In this document: in pieces, positions 1-9,032 of the stretch
Position numbering within the stretch: the stretch's first letter is position 1
Layout of the letters: each line of letters begins with the position of its first letter
Assembly (NCBI RefSeq): GCF_020215665.1
Contig: NZ_CP084061.1
Coordinates: 1,674,001 to 1,738,000 of the forward strand
Direction of reading: 5' to 3'
Length of the DNA stretch: 64,000 bases
From: Blautia parvula
GTDB lineage: Bacteria; Bacillota; Clostridia; Lachnospirales; Lachnospiraceae
The notes under the pieces: model-generated
Database searches by the model: none
The model's input: the letters and a program-made list of their open reading frames with translations, nothing else
What the model was told of the DNA's origin: nothing
Translations under genes and position numbers: made by a program

Positions 1-401
1 TGTTCATTTGTGACGCTCCTCTTATTCTCATTCTGACCATATTCATCATAAATGATTTTTAACAGAACGTCAACTTCTATCCGGACAGCCTTCCCTTGTT
101 ACTGTTCACGGCCCTGCAAAAGCACAGTTCTGTGATCAGTAACACGCTTCGCGATGCACACAAAATGCAATAAATTGCATTTTGGCGCTGGCTAACTCGG
201 GATTTTGATTCGCATCGCGCAGCATCCCCTTGGGGAAAACACCTCCCGGGACATTGGCCGTGAACAGTAACCTTCCCTTATCTATGGCATACACCAGGTC
301 CGCCGGATGCATGGTGGATTTCCTGTCAGGATGTTGAAGACTTCAGGCTGCTGTGCCCTCATATGGGTTCAGGATAGAAAGGTTTTGCATCATTTGTAAA
401 A
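1..401. other. Gene-poor left end with repeat insertion
   Basis: No complete gene is visible here. At the extreme left, a minus-strand ATG (complement of 5-7) preceded by a purine-rich AGAGGAG looks like the start of a gene that leaves the window after two codons. The rest is non-coding or degraded sequence interrupted by the MITE-like repeat described separately. After removal of the repeat, the minus strand has only a very short reading frame with no recognisable product. Confidence 0.4.
98..270 (-). repeat. MITE-like repeat, copy 1
   Basis: A 173-bp element bounded by terminal inverted repeats of about 15-16 bp (98-113 and 256-271, GTTACTGTTCACGGCC and its complement). It is flanked by a 9-bp direct repeat CCTTCCCTT at 89-97 and 271-279, which looks like a target-site duplication. 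An internal hairpin has arms 161-170 and 175-184. Its complement shares blocks with copy 2 at 8053-8193: GAGGTGTTTTC, AAAATCCCGAG, AGCCAGCGC and TGTGCATCGCGAAGCG. It encodes no protein. Non-autonomous mobility is inferred from the ends and the duplication. Confidence 0.8.
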
Positions 402-1379
402 TTATTTTGCATTTGATACCTCATATTCAGCCAGGATTTGTGCATTGCTGTAGTCAGGGTATTGATTCTGCAGTTCCACAATCCTCTCAATATATGCCTT
501 GTCCATATCAAGCCAATGACTGATGGCTGCCGGTGTGAGTTCATTTTTCAGCAATTTGCGGATCACATGAATCTCTTCTTCCATTTTTGCTTCTTCTTTT
601 AATTCTTCCAATGCTCTGCACATAGTAAATTCCTCCTTATCCTTTTCTGCTTTTATATCCCGGCCCAGCATGGTAAGCAGAGCTCTGCTTGCTTTCGCCG
701 ATAATTCTTCCAGTTCTTTTTCATGACTTTCTACATATCTTATCAGATCATCCTTACAGTTTCCGCATCTCAATGTTTCCAGGATCACTTTCCAATCACC
801 CGAAAATTTATCCGGGTCTGTGTTCCTGGCATCGATCAAATGCACTTTATACCCCGGCAGATACTCCTTTAATTCTGCCGTATCATCCGGCAGCAGAATC
901 ATTTCCTCCATGCTGAGCGGTCCGTCCCAGGGACTGTCTCCATAATAAAAAACAACGCTTACTACCGGCATAAGTTTCTCTCCTTTATGAAGACCAGACA
1001 GAAACTCCGCTGATGTTTTCAAGTCTCCGGTTTTCTTATTTTCTCTCTGCCTCTTTTTCATCTGTTCCCCATATTGGACAGAATCGTATAGAAGCATACG
1101 CACCGGCATTCCATAATGCACCTCACTTTGATTTTCACAAATAAAGATCACGTACATTGTATGAAAATATGCCTGTTTCACTGTATCTCTTATCAAGGTC
1201 TTTTGATTTGATCTGCCATCCGTTTCCCAGGGAAGCTGCATGATCAATTCTCTTGGTAACTGTTCTATGTTTTCCGGCCGCAATACCTGTTTTCCTTTAA
1301 AAACAGCACCGTTTATAAAATCACAGAACACAGTAGAGTCCTCAAAATACGGCGTAATGATATTATCTTTTACTCCCAT
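402..1379 (-). CDS. Rpn family recombination-promoting nuclease / putative transposase
   Basis: A 325-residue protein of the PD-(D/E)XK nuclease-transposase type. It has the typical ENQS strand near residues 83-86, followed by MPVRMLLYD. The conserved segment MPVVSVVFYYGD and the HLIDARN segment are also family features. The C-terminal 80 residues are charged and predicted helical, as in Rpn proteins. These proteins cut DNA and promote RecA-independent recombination; some act in anti-phage defence. The start is supported by AAGGAGG just upstream. It stands alone between a non-coding stretch and the repeat at 98-270. Whether it acts on that repeat is unknown. Confidence 0.8.
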   Translation of the reverse strand: MGVKDNIITPYFEDSTVFCDFINGAVFKGKQVLRPENIEQLPRELIMQLPWETDGRSNQKTLIRDTVKQAYFHTMYVIFICENQSEVHYGMPVRMLLYDSVQYGEQMKKRQRENKKTGDLKTSAEFLSGLHKGEKLMPVVSVVFYYGDSPWDGPLSMEEMILLPDDTAELKEYLPGYKVHLIDARNTDPDKFSGDWKVILETLRCGNCKDDLIRYVESHEKELEELSAKASRALLTMLGRDIKAEKDKEEFTMCRALEELKEEAKMEEEIHVIRKLLKNELTPAAISHWLDMDKAYIERIVELQNQYPDYSNAQILAEYEVSNAK

Positions 1380-1664
1380 TTTTCCTCCTTATATCATTTT
1401 TAATTTCTGGAAATCGTCTGGCCGAACGGCCGGAATGGATACATATGCTGCTGGATGCAGCGATTTGATGTTTCCAGAATATCATGCGGAGAAAAAAAGA
1501 GCAAATGAACTTTCTATAAAATTTAATAAGAACAAATAAACATTATTTCTTCTGCTTATACTCCTATTATATAATGCATATTATTACATTGCAATATCTG
1601 TTTTTAATATTGCTCAAGAACAACTATATACCGGTACTCCTATAGACAACAGCACACTTTGAAG
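1380..1664. other. Non-coding stretch
   Basis: Together with the terminator that follows, this makes a gap of about 390 bp without a credible gene. An open frame on the plus strand (to 1539) has no ribosome binding site and no recognisable protein. A short GC-rich palindrome (GGCCGAACGGCC) lies near 1420-1432. The segment 1540-1620 is AT-rich and probably holds the promoter of the Rpn-type gene, but no clear pair of hexamers was identified. Confidence 0.4.
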
Positions 1665-1714
1665 CAAAAAAACAGGAGTATCCGATTCCCAAAGACGGAA
1701 CGATACCCCTGTTT
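1665..1714 (-). terminator. Rho-independent terminator after phosphotriesterase-like gene
   Basis: Arms 1671-1682 and 1702-1713 pair with one mismatch. On the minus strand the stem is followed by seven T residues. It lies about 55 bp downstream of the stop codon at 1770 and closes the minus-strand run that starts upstream of 7.9 kb. Confidence 0.85.
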
Positions 1715-1769
1715 CCTATGCATTATGTAATTTCTTTATACCCTTAACAAAAAAACACAGTGCCCTGAT

Positions 1770-2852
1770 TTAGTATGCAAGAATCCTGGCCGGATTGTTT
1801 ACAGTCATATTGCGGACAGCCAGGTCAGAGACCTCACCGTATTTCTTCAGAGCAGGCACACCGAACTTTGTCAGCCTGCAGTATCCCTCTCCGCCAAACT
1901 GTCTGCACATGGTCTTTACACACATGTCTGTGCCGAGTACGATCTGGCGGCTGTATCCCTGCTGGATAAGACGCACAATGCCTGCCATTTTCATCCAGTC
2001 CGGAATCGGCGCAGTTCCGAGGGCCTCCAGGCCGATGTCACCTGATAAAAATTCCACTGAAAAATTTGCACCTTTATCCAGCACACGTTTTGCCACGTCA
2101 AGATCCAGTCCCCATTTTTCCGGATAGAGGACCATTTCCTTCATGGGTCTTTTCACGGTTGTCTCCATGTGGGCGATAACAATCTTCTCAGGATTCACGC
2201 CTTCTTCCATGAGAATCTCCACGATCTCACCCGGCGTGCCGCCGAAGGCATAATCCGGATGTACGGTAATGGACATCCCCGTGTCTTTTGCCGCCTGGCC
2301 GCCGGCTCTCAGCGCTTTTTCCTCTGCCTCTGTAAAATCGTTTAGTGCAATCTTTACACAGCCCGGCCGGATCTGCGTATCCTCGATTCCGTTTTCAATC
2401 TCATCCATCAGATGGTCATAAAACTGCCGGATACTCCATCCGTCATATTTTCCATTCCAGGAAGTCTCCACATAATAACCGGCAGCGGTAATGACATGGA
2501 CGCCTGTCTTCTCTGAGATCCGTCTGACTGCTTCCACATCCAGACGGATTCCGGGGACACTCAGCTCCACCATGGAATCTCCGCCGGAATCTTTATATTC
2601 CTGCACTTCCCGGGTCATGGCGGCCTCATCGTTCAGATCCATGGCATCCTGCACCAGCGGAAAGTTTCTCTTCAAAAATCCGATATTCTCCAGGGAGACC
2701 TTATCCTCGTATTTGACCGGCAGGTCCGTGGGCATGGCCGGTCTGCAGATTGCCCCCATATCTGCGCCGTTGAACATAATGTGTTCATGCATATCCGTAA
2801 ATCCCAATTCTTCCGGAGCAATATCCCCGCACACGGTTGTTACTCGTTTCAT
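1770..2852 (-). CDS. Phosphotriesterase-related metal-dependent hydrolase
   Basis: A 360-residue amidohydrolase-superfamily protein of the phosphotriesterase/lactonase type. The N-terminal metal motif is DMHEHIMFNG (His22, His24). Later histidines lie in VHPDY and VIAHMETT, and the C-terminal metal aspartate is in LGTDM. Such proteins hydrolyse lactones or related esters; the true substrate cannot be read from sequence. The open frame extends 75 bp further upstream and overlaps the alaX-like stop, but the ATG at 2852 has GGAGGG ten bases before it and gives the family's usual N-terminus, so I chose it. It is the last gene before the terminator at 1665-1714. Confidence 0.82.
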   Translation of the reverse strand: MKRVTTVCGDIAPEELGFTDMHEHIMFNGADMGAICRPAMPTDLPVKYEDKVSLENIGFLKRNFPLVQDAMDLNDEAAMTREVQEYKDSGGDSMVELSVPGIRLDVEAVRRISEKTGVHVITAAGYYVETSWNGKYDGWSIRQFYDHLMDEIENGIEDTQIRPGCVKIALNDFTEAEEKALRAGGQAAKDTGMSITVHPDYAFGGTPGEIVEILMEEGVNPEKIVIAHMETTVKRPMKEMVLYPEKWGLDLDVAKRVLDKGANFSVEFLSGDIGLEALGTAPIPDWMKMAGIVRLIQQGYSRQIVLGTDMCVKTMCRQFGGEGYCRLTKFGVPALKKYGEVSDLAVRNMTVNNPARILAY

Positions 2853-2923
2853 AAATGTAAAACCCTCCAATCCATAAATATACGCCGGAGCGTGTCTGAA
2901 AATTGCTTTCAGCAGCCTGTACG

Positions 2924-4129
2924 TCACACTTTGCTGGAGATTTTCCGGCCCAAAAGCACCTTCTCTACGTCTTTCCGTTTCCCTGTCAAAGACCCCTGTA
3001 CCATGGGTGGTCTGCCGCCGCCTTTTCCGCTGCAGGCCTGATTCATCTCTTTTGCAAGAGCAGTGATATCTCTTCCTGAACTGCCCAAAACATAGCGGTA
3101 GCCCGCCTTGTCACTGCCTACAAATACTCCGCAGATACCCTCAGTGATCTCCATGGCATCATTGACAAAACGACGCATGGCGGCCGGGTCCAGCTCCTCC
3201 TCAAACAGAAGCACTGCCGGTGTATCAGGTGTGACCTCTGACAAACGGCGTTTCAGATAGTGTTCCTGCAGACGTTTGATCTTCTCTTTCTGTCCGGCAA
3301 TCTCTTCCTCCAGGCGGGAAACTGCCTGCACGACCTCCTCCTGTCTGGCTGAAAGTCTGACCGATATGGCTGCCACGCTCTCCTCTTTTCTGTTATAATC
3401 TTCAAGCGCCCGGAAACCACAGAGCATATTCACCCGCATGCCGCCTTTATAATGAATAGCACCGGTGATCTTGATCATTCCCACCGCTCCGGTTGTCTTT
3501 ACATGGGGCGCACAGCAGGCACAGGTATCATATCCCGGAATACGGACAATGCGGACCTGACCCTCGATCTCGATCTTACTGCGGTAGGCCATGGTATCCA
3601 GCTCCTCCTCAGTGGGATACAGGACTTCTATGGGGATATCCTCTGCCACTGCCCGATTGGCTTCCCACTCGATCCTGCGCAGCTCCTCCTCGGTAAGAGG
3701 GCCGTCATAATCCATGGTCACAGCTTCATCTCCCAGATGAAATCCCACATTCCGGTAACCGAAATGCCGGTTTACGATCCCGGATACAATGTGCTCTCCC
3801 GTATGCTGCTGCATTTTGGAAAAACGCTCCTCAAAATCCAGTACCCCCGTAACAGCAGTCCCGGGCTCTGCCGGTCTGTCCGTACAATGAAGGACAATGC
3901 CATCCTGCTCTCTCACATCCAGAACGCGGATCTGCGAATCCGCCAGGCGCAGAACACCGGTATCCGCATACTGGCCTCCCCCCACCGGGAAAAAGGCGGT
4001 TCTGTCAAGAACCACCTCATAGTTTATTCCTCTATTTGTATATTCTTCCTCAGACAGCGGGCTGCAGGAAACCACCTTCGCCTGAAATTCTTTTATCATG
4101 CTGTCTCTGTAAAATAATTTTTCAGTCAT
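2924..4129 (-). CDS. Alanyl-tRNA editing protein (AlaX-like) with DHHA1 domain
   Basis: A 401-residue protein matching the editing half of alanyl-tRNA synthetase. The zinc-binding HxxxH motif is in QQHTGEHIVSG, and the second half-site CxxxH is in CACCAPH around residue 205. A coiled coil (about 255-295) and a C-terminal DHHA1 domain with the GGGRPPM segment follow. These proteins deacylate Ser- or Gly-mischarged tRNA-Ala in the cytoplasm. The length fits the long AlaX class. It follows hom by two bases, so the two are probably co-transcribed. The DHHA1 domain makes confusion with a full AlaRS unlikely, because no aminoacylation domain is present. Confidence 0.9.
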   Translation of the reverse strand: MTEKLFYRDSMIKEFQAKVVSCSPLSEEEYTNRGINYEVVLDRTAFFPVGGGQYADTGVLRLADSQIRVLDVREQDGIVLHCTDRPAEPGTAVTGVLDFEERFSKMQQHTGEHIVSGIVNRHFGYRNVGFHLGDEAVTMDYDGPLTEEELRRIEWEANRAVAEDIPIEVLYPTEEELDTMAYRSKIEIEGQVRIVRIPGYDTCACCAPHVKTTGAVGMIKITGAIHYKGGMRVNMLCGFRALEDYNRKEESVAAISVRLSARQEEVVQAVSRLEEEIAGQKEKIKRLQEHYLKRRLSEVTPDTPAVLLFEEELDPAAMRRFVNDAMEITEGICGVFVGSDKAGYRYVLGSSGRDITALAKEMNQACSGKGGGRPPMVQGSLTGKRKDVEKVLLGRKISSKV

Positions 4130-4131
4130 GT

Positions 4132-5424
4132 TCAGTCTCCATACACGCGGATCAGGGCCGAAACCTTATGTACCACACTCATGCCCTCGATTATCATCAT
4201 GGCATCATTGAAATTGCCTTCCCGCACCTTTGATGTCACGACCACGATCTCAGCCAGATCCCCGTCTTTATTTTTCTGTATCATCTGCGCAATACTCACG
4301 TCGTTATTGCCTAACACACTGGCGATGCTGGCCAGCACACCAGGTCTGTCATCCACCTGCAGGCGCAGGAAGAAGCGGCTGTCCATGTCATCTGCCTTCT
4401 TCACAGGCAGCTCTTTGTAACAGGTACAGCTTATCCTTCCGGTACAGCCGAACCGGATATTCCTTACAATATCAAATACATCCCCAACAATGGCACTGGC
4501 TGTGGGCATTTCTCCGGCACCTCGGCCGTAGAACATGGTATCTCCCACAGCGTCTCCTCTTACGAAGACCGCATTGAAGGAGTCATTCACAGAAGCCAGG
4601 GGATGGCTCTCGGAGATCAGCATGGGCTGTACCCGCACTTCGATTCCCGTCTCTGTGTTCCTTGCAAGTCCCAGCAGCTTGATCAGACAGCCCAGCTCTT
4701 TTGCATAGCGGATATCCTTTGCTGTGATATGAGTGATGCCCTCAGTGGTCACATCCTCAAAAGTCACCCGTGAGTTAAAAGCAATAGATGCCATAATCGC
4801 CATCTTGCGCCCTGCGTCATATCCCCTGATGTCCGCAGTCGGGTCCGCCTCCGCATAGCCAAGCTCTGTGGCAAGAGCCAGCGCCTCGGAGAACTCCATC
4901 CCCTCCTGGGTCATTTTGGTCAGGATAAAGTTGGTAGTGCCGTTTACAATGCCAATGACTTCCTCAATATGATTGCCGGCCAGACACTGCTTCAGCGGCC
5001 GGATAATGGGTATGCCCCCGGCCACTGCTGCTTCAAAAAGGAAATCACACTGGTGCTCAGCCGCACAGTCTAACAGCTCCCCGCCATTGGAGGCCACCAG
5101 ATCCTTGTTTGCCGTCACCACATGCTTGCCTGCCCGCAGCGCTTCCAGAATATAAGTCCTTGCAGGCTCAAATCCACCCATGACCTCGATCACGATCTCA
5201 ATGGACGGATCCTCCAGAATGGCCTTCCAGTCATTGGTCAGTATGGAAGGATCTTCCACCTTGGCAGCCGCTTTCTTCAGATTGCGGACCAGGATCTTCT
5301 CCACCTGCACCACGGCTCCGATTTTTTTCTCCATCTCTTCTCTCTGGTTTTTCAGAACTTTATATACACCGTTTCCAACGGTTCCAAGCCCCAGCAGGGC
5401 AGCTTTTATCACTTTTTCACTCAT
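4132..5424 (-). CDS. hom: Homoserine dehydrogenase
   Basis: A 430-residue enzyme that reduces aspartate semialdehyde to homoserine in the threonine/methionine pathway. The N-terminal Rossmann motif GLGTVGNGVYK (about 12-22) binds NAD(P). The central VTANKDL and the GGIPIIRPLK and GTTNFIL segments are signature regions. The C-terminal 80 residues form an ACT domain (DDRPGVLASIASVLG), which normally gives feedback control by threonine. The length is standard for the Gram-positive single-function enzyme. It is translated immediately after the PHP-domain gene, with 2-bp spacing. Confidence 0.96.
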   Translation of the reverse strand: MSEKVIKAALLGLGTVGNGVYKVLKNQREEMEKKIGAVVQVEKILVRNLKKAAAKVEDPSILTNDWKAILEDPSIEIVIEVMGGFEPARTYILEALRAGKHVVTANKDLVASNGGELLDCAAEHQCDFLFEAAVAGGIPIIRPLKQCLAGNHIEEVIGIVNGTTNFILTKMTQEGMEFSEALALATELGYAEADPTADIRGYDAGRKMAIMASIAFNSRVTFEDVTTEGITHITAKDIRYAKELGCLIKLLGLARNTETGIEVRVQPMLISESHPLASVNDSFNAVFVRGDAVGDTMFYGRGAGEMPTASAIVGDVFDIVRNIRFGCTGRISCTCYKELPVKKADDMDSRFFLRLQVDDRPGVLASIASVLGNNDVSIAQMIQKNKDGDLAEIVVVTSKVREGNFNDAMMIIEGMSVVHKVSALIRVYGD

Positions 5425-5426
5425 AA

Positions 5427-6260
5427 CTATTCTTCTCCGTCCTCCGGCTCCTCCTTTTTGGGTTTCACAACCTGCTCCACCCTCTCGATAAACCCTTTTT
5501 TCATCTTGTTATTCCGTTTAAAGGCCTTGCTCCATCCACCAATCTTGTTGTAGACCCAAAAGGAATGGACCAGAACCGCATTGGCCTTACCTATCTTGTC
5601 CTTGGTGGTCTTATTATAGATCTCGCCGCCGCACTCAAACTTGGTGCCTTTGATAATCTCCGTGATCAGATCCGATTCACAGGTAATAGTGTCCGGCACC
5701 TCTGTGTATGCTTTTCCCACGCAGTCAGCCCTGTGGGCGTCACTTCCGCCCGTGCCTGTCAGATTGTACTTCTCTGCCAGCCTGGCTGCCCTTTCATTGA
5801 CCTCTAAGGATTCACAGGCATTAAAGGTCTCAATAAAATCAAATTCTTTTAAAATATCAGGATTCCTCTTATAGGCCTTGGCATTCATAAAGCTCATATA
5901 TTTTTCCCCGCAGGGATGAGCCGGTCCCAGGATTCCGCCATAGTTGTGTACTATGGGAATCAGCATCTGAATGGGAATCCCCCGCAGCTCCAGCAGACGA
6001 AGCTTGATGCTTTCCGGCATAATGACAATAATATGTCCTGCATCCAGCGTGTCATACTCGATTCCTTTGAGCACCACAAAATCCGAGTATTTCTGACCCT
6101 TGATATTCTTTTTCCAATGGCGGAATCCCCCATAAGAATCATGATCCGTCACGAGCATTCCGCCGAATCCCTGGTTTCTCAGCATACGGATATATTCTTC
6201 GATGCTCACTTTGCCGTCTATAGATCCTTCTTTTGTATGGCAGTGCATGTCAATTTTCAC
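5427..6260 (-). CDS. PHP domain-containing metal-dependent phosphoesterase
   Basis: A 277-residue PHP-fold protein. The metal ligands are visible as IDMHCHTKEGS at the N-terminus, TDHDS near residue 45, the GPAHP segment and a C-terminal GSDAH. The family hydrolyses phosphoesters such as histidinol phosphate or small nucleotides; the substrate here is unknown. The start was set at GTG 6260, which follows GGAAGGAG by ten bases. An upstream in-frame TTG overlaps that ribosome binding site and is unlikely. It sits directly before hom, but no role in threonine synthesis can be claimed. Confidence 0.85.
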   Translation of the reverse strand: MKIDMHCHTKEGSIDGKVSIEEYIRMLRNQGFGGMLVTDHDSYGGFRHWKKNIKGQKYSDFVVLKGIEYDTLDAGHIIVIMPESIKLRLLELRGIPIQMLIPIVHNYGGILGPAHPCGEKYMSFMNAKAYKRNPDILKEFDFIETFNACESLEVNERAARLAEKYNLTGTGGSDAHRADCVGKAYTEVPDTITCESDLITEIIKGTKFECGGEIYNKTTKDKIGKANAVLVHSFWVYNKIGGWSKAFKRNNKMKKGFIERVEQVVKPKKEEPEDGEE

Positions 6261-6305
6261 GACAAAACATCTCCTTCCCAACAGGCTGCAGATCTCAAAA
6301 CAAAT

Positions 6306-7112
6306 CTACAGCTTTAAAATTCGTCTCGCATTCTCCCCCAAAATGGCTTCTTTTTCATCCTCTTTCATATTCATTTCCCGTAAACGGGATAAAAATTCCT
6401 TCTGACCATCCCATGGACTGTCCGTGGCAAACAAAATTTTATCCACGCCGTGTTTTTGGGACAGACGTATGAACTGTTCATCCTCCATATGTCCCAGGCT
6501 GTAAGCGGTATCAAAATAAAGCCTGCTGCCTGCCAGATACTTCTCCACATCCTCCCAGCAGTTCCAGCCGCCCATGTGTGCCATTACCAGGATTCCCCCG
6601 TCTATCTGGCGAAGCACATGTTCCACACGTTTTGGTGTACAGTGTACCACTTCAGGAAGTCCCACGTCCACCCCTGCATGGGCAACGACAATGAGTCCCC
6701 GCTCTGCCGCCCGGTCCATAATACGCATGTACCTGATATCGTCAATAAATACTCTCTGATAGTCCGGATGCAGCTTGATCCCCTTCAGACCCATATCCGC
6801 GATCTGGTCCACCTCTGCCTTATAATTCTCCGTGTCCGGATGGATGCCGCCAAAGGAGAGAAACTCACCGCCGCCGCAGAACTCTTCCGGAGTGATCTCC
6901 CTTGCGTAGCGGTTAATGGACGAAAACTGCTGCGGCTTTGTCACCACCGGCAGGACTACGGATATATCCACCCCGGACTCTTCCATGGATCTTTTAAGTC
7001 CGTCCTTGGTTCCGTCAGTATATGCCGGAGAATCGGATGCTTTTGAAAGCTTTTCTATGGTCGCCCCGGCTATTTTATCCGGGAATATATGTGTATGGAA
7101 ATCTATGATCAT
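6306..7112 (-). CDS. Amidohydrolase family protein (amidohydrolase 2 type)
   Basis: A 268-residue TIM-barrel metal hydrolase starting with the metal motif MIIDFHTHIFPDK. Later ligands are seen in GIKLHPDYQ (about 132), VVAHAGVD, MAHMGG and the C-terminal ATDSPWDGQ. This layout fits the amidohydrolase-2/TIM-barrel decarboxylase-hydrolase group. The reaction is not determined. It shares a direction with the PHP gene downstream and the SseB-like gene upstream with short gaps, and may be part of the same transcript. Confidence 0.83.
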   Translation of the reverse strand: MIIDFHTHIFPDKIAGATIEKLSKASDSPAYTDGTKDGLKRSMEESGVDISVVLPVVTKPQQFSSINRYAREITPEEFCGGGEFLSFGGIHPDTENYKAEVDQIADMGLKGIKLHPDYQRVFIDDIRYMRIMDRAAERGLIVVAHAGVDVGLPEVVHCTPKRVEHVLRQIDGGILVMAHMGGWNCWEDVEKYLAGSRLYFDTAYSLGHMEDEQFIRLSQKHGVDKILFATDSPWDGQKEFLSRLREMNMKEDEKEAILGENARRILKL

Positions 7113-7126
7113 TTTGGATGCCCCGC

Positions 7127-7918
7127 CTATTTGCTTTCTTTCTGGATTCCGAAACGCTTCAGCAGGTTTTCAAACTGTTCACTCATGACAATAAGATTAA
7201 AGCCCTGGGGATTGACCACAACGCCTTTTGCCAGCGGAATTAATATTTTGTCCAGATTTTTAAATTCTACCACGACAGCCTTAAACTTCTTATCTTTGTT
7301 GAACTTTGCGAATTCGCCCGGGTCTGTAAAAATAGGCTGGAATACATCGCCGTTCTTGTTCTTGATATAGGGGACCTGGACATTTTCCTGGCCTTCCTCC
7401 TGCTTCTCCACTGCCACCAGAAATTTGCTCTTTACCAGATTGGCTGCCATCTCTTCTTCCAGCTCATTGATGTTCGCCTTCTCAGACATTTCCACGCCCC
7501 TTCTGAATTCCTGCATGAAATAAATGCCTGTGAGCTGGAGCTGGGGATTAAACAGCGGTCTCTGGTTCTCCGGGAGCTGGGAAAAATCCGGTCTGCGCAC
7601 GATCTCCTCCAGGTCAAATTCCGTGGTCTTATCCTTTTCCACAAAAACCACCTCATTGACACCCAGTGTAAAAAGTGTGGAATAAAAATTCAGGAAACTT
7701 TTGTTCTCCACCTTGATGGAGGCCACAGGATTTTTCTGCTCCATATACGGTTTTGCCTTTTCCTCCAAATCCTTGCTTTCCTCAAAGACCCACACCTGAT
7801 CATTATATGTCTCCGGATCGCAGATGATAAAAGGATTGTTGGTTCCTCTGGAAAAAAGCACGTAAAAGGCTTCCATCTGCTGAATTTTCTTAATTGTCTC
7901 CATTCTTACTTTGTCCAT
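7127..7918 (-). CDS. SseB-like protein
   Basis: A 263-residue soluble protein whose first 120 residues resemble the SseB N-terminal domain (FYVLFSRGTNNPFII, then FESKDLEE-type strands and LGVNEVVFVEK). The second half (ADVFQPIFTDPGEFAKF-like and VVNPQGFNLI) repeats the same fold elements found in two-domain SseB proteins. The molecular role of these proteins in Firmicutes is not known. The ATG start gives a normal N-terminus. It opens the minus-strand run that ends at the terminator near 1.7 kb. Confidence 0.75.
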   Translation of the reverse strand: MDKVRMETIKKIQQMEAFYVLFSRGTNNPFIICDPETYNDQVWVFEESKDLEEKAKPYMEQKNPVASIKVENKSFLNFYSTLFTLGVNEVVFVEKDKTTEFDLEEIVRRPDFSQLPENQRPLFNPQLQLTGIYFMQEFRRGVEMSEKANINELEEEMAANLVKSKFLVAVEKQEEGQENVQVPYIKNKNGDVFQPIFTDPGEFAKFNKDKKFKAVVVEFKNLDKILIPLAKGVVVNPQGFNLIVMSEQFENLLKRFGIQKESK

Positions 7919-8052
7919 TGTTCTATGTTCTCCTGTTGTATATTTTTTTTAACGGCAGAGATCTGCCAGCTTTTTCTTCTTTTAGTATACACCCAAATCC
8001 CGTTCTTGTCCTCAAAAATTTGCATTCTGTGCTATGGCAGGAAATTTACAAA
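7919..8052. promoter_or_regulatory. Upstream region of the SseB-like gene
   Basis: This 134-bp gap should contain the promoter of the minus-strand run beginning with the SseB-like gene. A weakly Shine-Dalgarno-like GGAGAA lies just before the start codon. No clear -35/-10 pair was found with confidence. Confidence 0.3.
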
Positions 8053-8193
8053 TTACTGTTCACACGCCACTGTCCCGCGAGGTGTTTTCAGGCCGAAGGC
8101 ATGAAAATCCCGAGACAGCCAGCGCGATATGGAGCAGAATGCTCCATATCTGTGCATCGCGAAGCGGGTTGCTGGGCACGCAGGGAACAGTAA
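8053..8193 (+). repeat. MITE-like repeat, copy 2
   Basis: A 141-bp element with ends TTACTGTTCAC and GAACAGTAA, related to the complement of 98-270. Its internal hairpin has 11-bp arms 8126-8136 and 8140-8150. The hairpin stands at the same place as in copy 1 but has an unrelated stem sequence. Conserved flanking blocks are GAGGTGTTTTC, AAAATCCCGAG, AGCCAGCGC and TGTGCATCGCGAAGCG. It ends two bases from the stop codon of the MBL-fold gene. No target-site duplication is obvious here. Confidence 0.8.
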
Positions 8194-8195
8194 CC

Positions 8196-9020
8196 TCAAA
8201 ACTCCAGCACCTGTCCGGTCTCCGGCAGGATACAGGAATCTCCAAATGCCGCTGCCATCATGCCTGCTGCCCTTTTTCCCGTACAGTGGACCGGCATGAG
8301 CACCGGGATGTTCATCTTCTGCAGGCTCTCAATCGTCCCTGTGATCTGTTTTTCCCCTGCCCTGCCAAGATGCATACCTGCAAATACACTGTAAACAGGT
8401 ATATCCGGCAAGGCTTCCTCTGCCCGCAGAATGCAGTTGACCACACCTCTGTGGCTGCAGCCCATGAACAGGCACAGTCCTTTTTTTGTGCTCACGGCCA
8501 GTATCTGTTCATCTTCCATCTCATCTGCCCGCCAGCAAAGCCCTCCGTCTTTTTTGTCCCGGATCCAGAAGCCGGCAGGCCGCTTTTCAAAATCCGTGCG
8601 GTACGGGATCTTCCCGATCAGCCAGAAGCCTGGGGCAATCTCTTCCAGGTCTTTGGTATAGCGGACATGGGCCATCCAGTCAGCGTGGCTGTCCGGAATG
8701 CCGATGAAGCGCTTGTCTTCTTCCATACCGCTGTATTTCTTTTCAAAGGCGCTTTTTTGTATGTACACAGGAGGCATCCCGCGGCTGCCATCCAGATATT
8801 CCATGCCTCCGCAGTGGTCATAATGGCCGTGGCTCAGTATGATACCGTTCAGTTTTGTCAGGTCCACACCCAGGGTCTCCGCATTTTTTAAAAACACATC
8901 GCTCTGCCCTGTATCCATCAGAAACCTTCTGTCATTCTCCTCGATCAGAACAGACAGCCCGTGTTCTGCAAAAAGCCCCTGTCTGTAAACTGTATTTTCA
9001 TTCAATATCGTTATCTTCAT
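8196..9020 (-). CDS. MBL-fold metallo-hydrolase
   Basis: A 274-residue metallo-beta-lactamase-fold protein. The zinc motif HxHxDH is present as SHGHYDHCGG around residue 64, and the preceding FLMDTGQSDVFL strand is typical. Further ligands are in MGCSHRGVVNC (about 189) and in a late VLMPVHCTG. The pattern and length match the COG1237 group, which includes proteins annotated as dihydropterin-phosphate synthase-like hydrolases. The substrate is unknown. It is followed 12 bp away by the lipoprotein-like gene upstream and is bordered at its 3' end by repeat copy 2, which may supply a transcript-end structure. Confidence 0.85.
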   Translation of the reverse strand: MKITILNENTVYRQGLFAEHGLSVLIEENDRRFLMDTGQSDVFLKNAETLGVDLTKLNGIILSHGHYDHCGGMEYLDGSRGMPPVYIQKSAFEKKYSGMEEDKRFIGIPDSHADWMAHVRYTKDLEEIAPGFWLIGKIPYRTDFEKRPAGFWIRDKKDGGLCWRADEMEDEQILAVSTKKGLCLFMGCSHRGVVNCILRAEEALPDIPVYSVFAGMHLGRAGEKQITGTIESLQKMNIPVLMPVHCTGKRAAGMMAAAFGDSCILPETGQVLEF

Positions 9021-9032
9021 CTGCTGCTTCCT

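Noticed and set aside
1240-1539. Plus-strand open frame opposite the Rpn gene start
   Set aside because: It overlaps the minus-strand gene, lacks a ribosome binding site and has no recognisable product.
8040-8891. Plus-strand open frame covering repeat copy 2 and the MBL gene
   Set aside because: It is antisense to a clear MBL-fold protein and has no ribosome binding site or domain.
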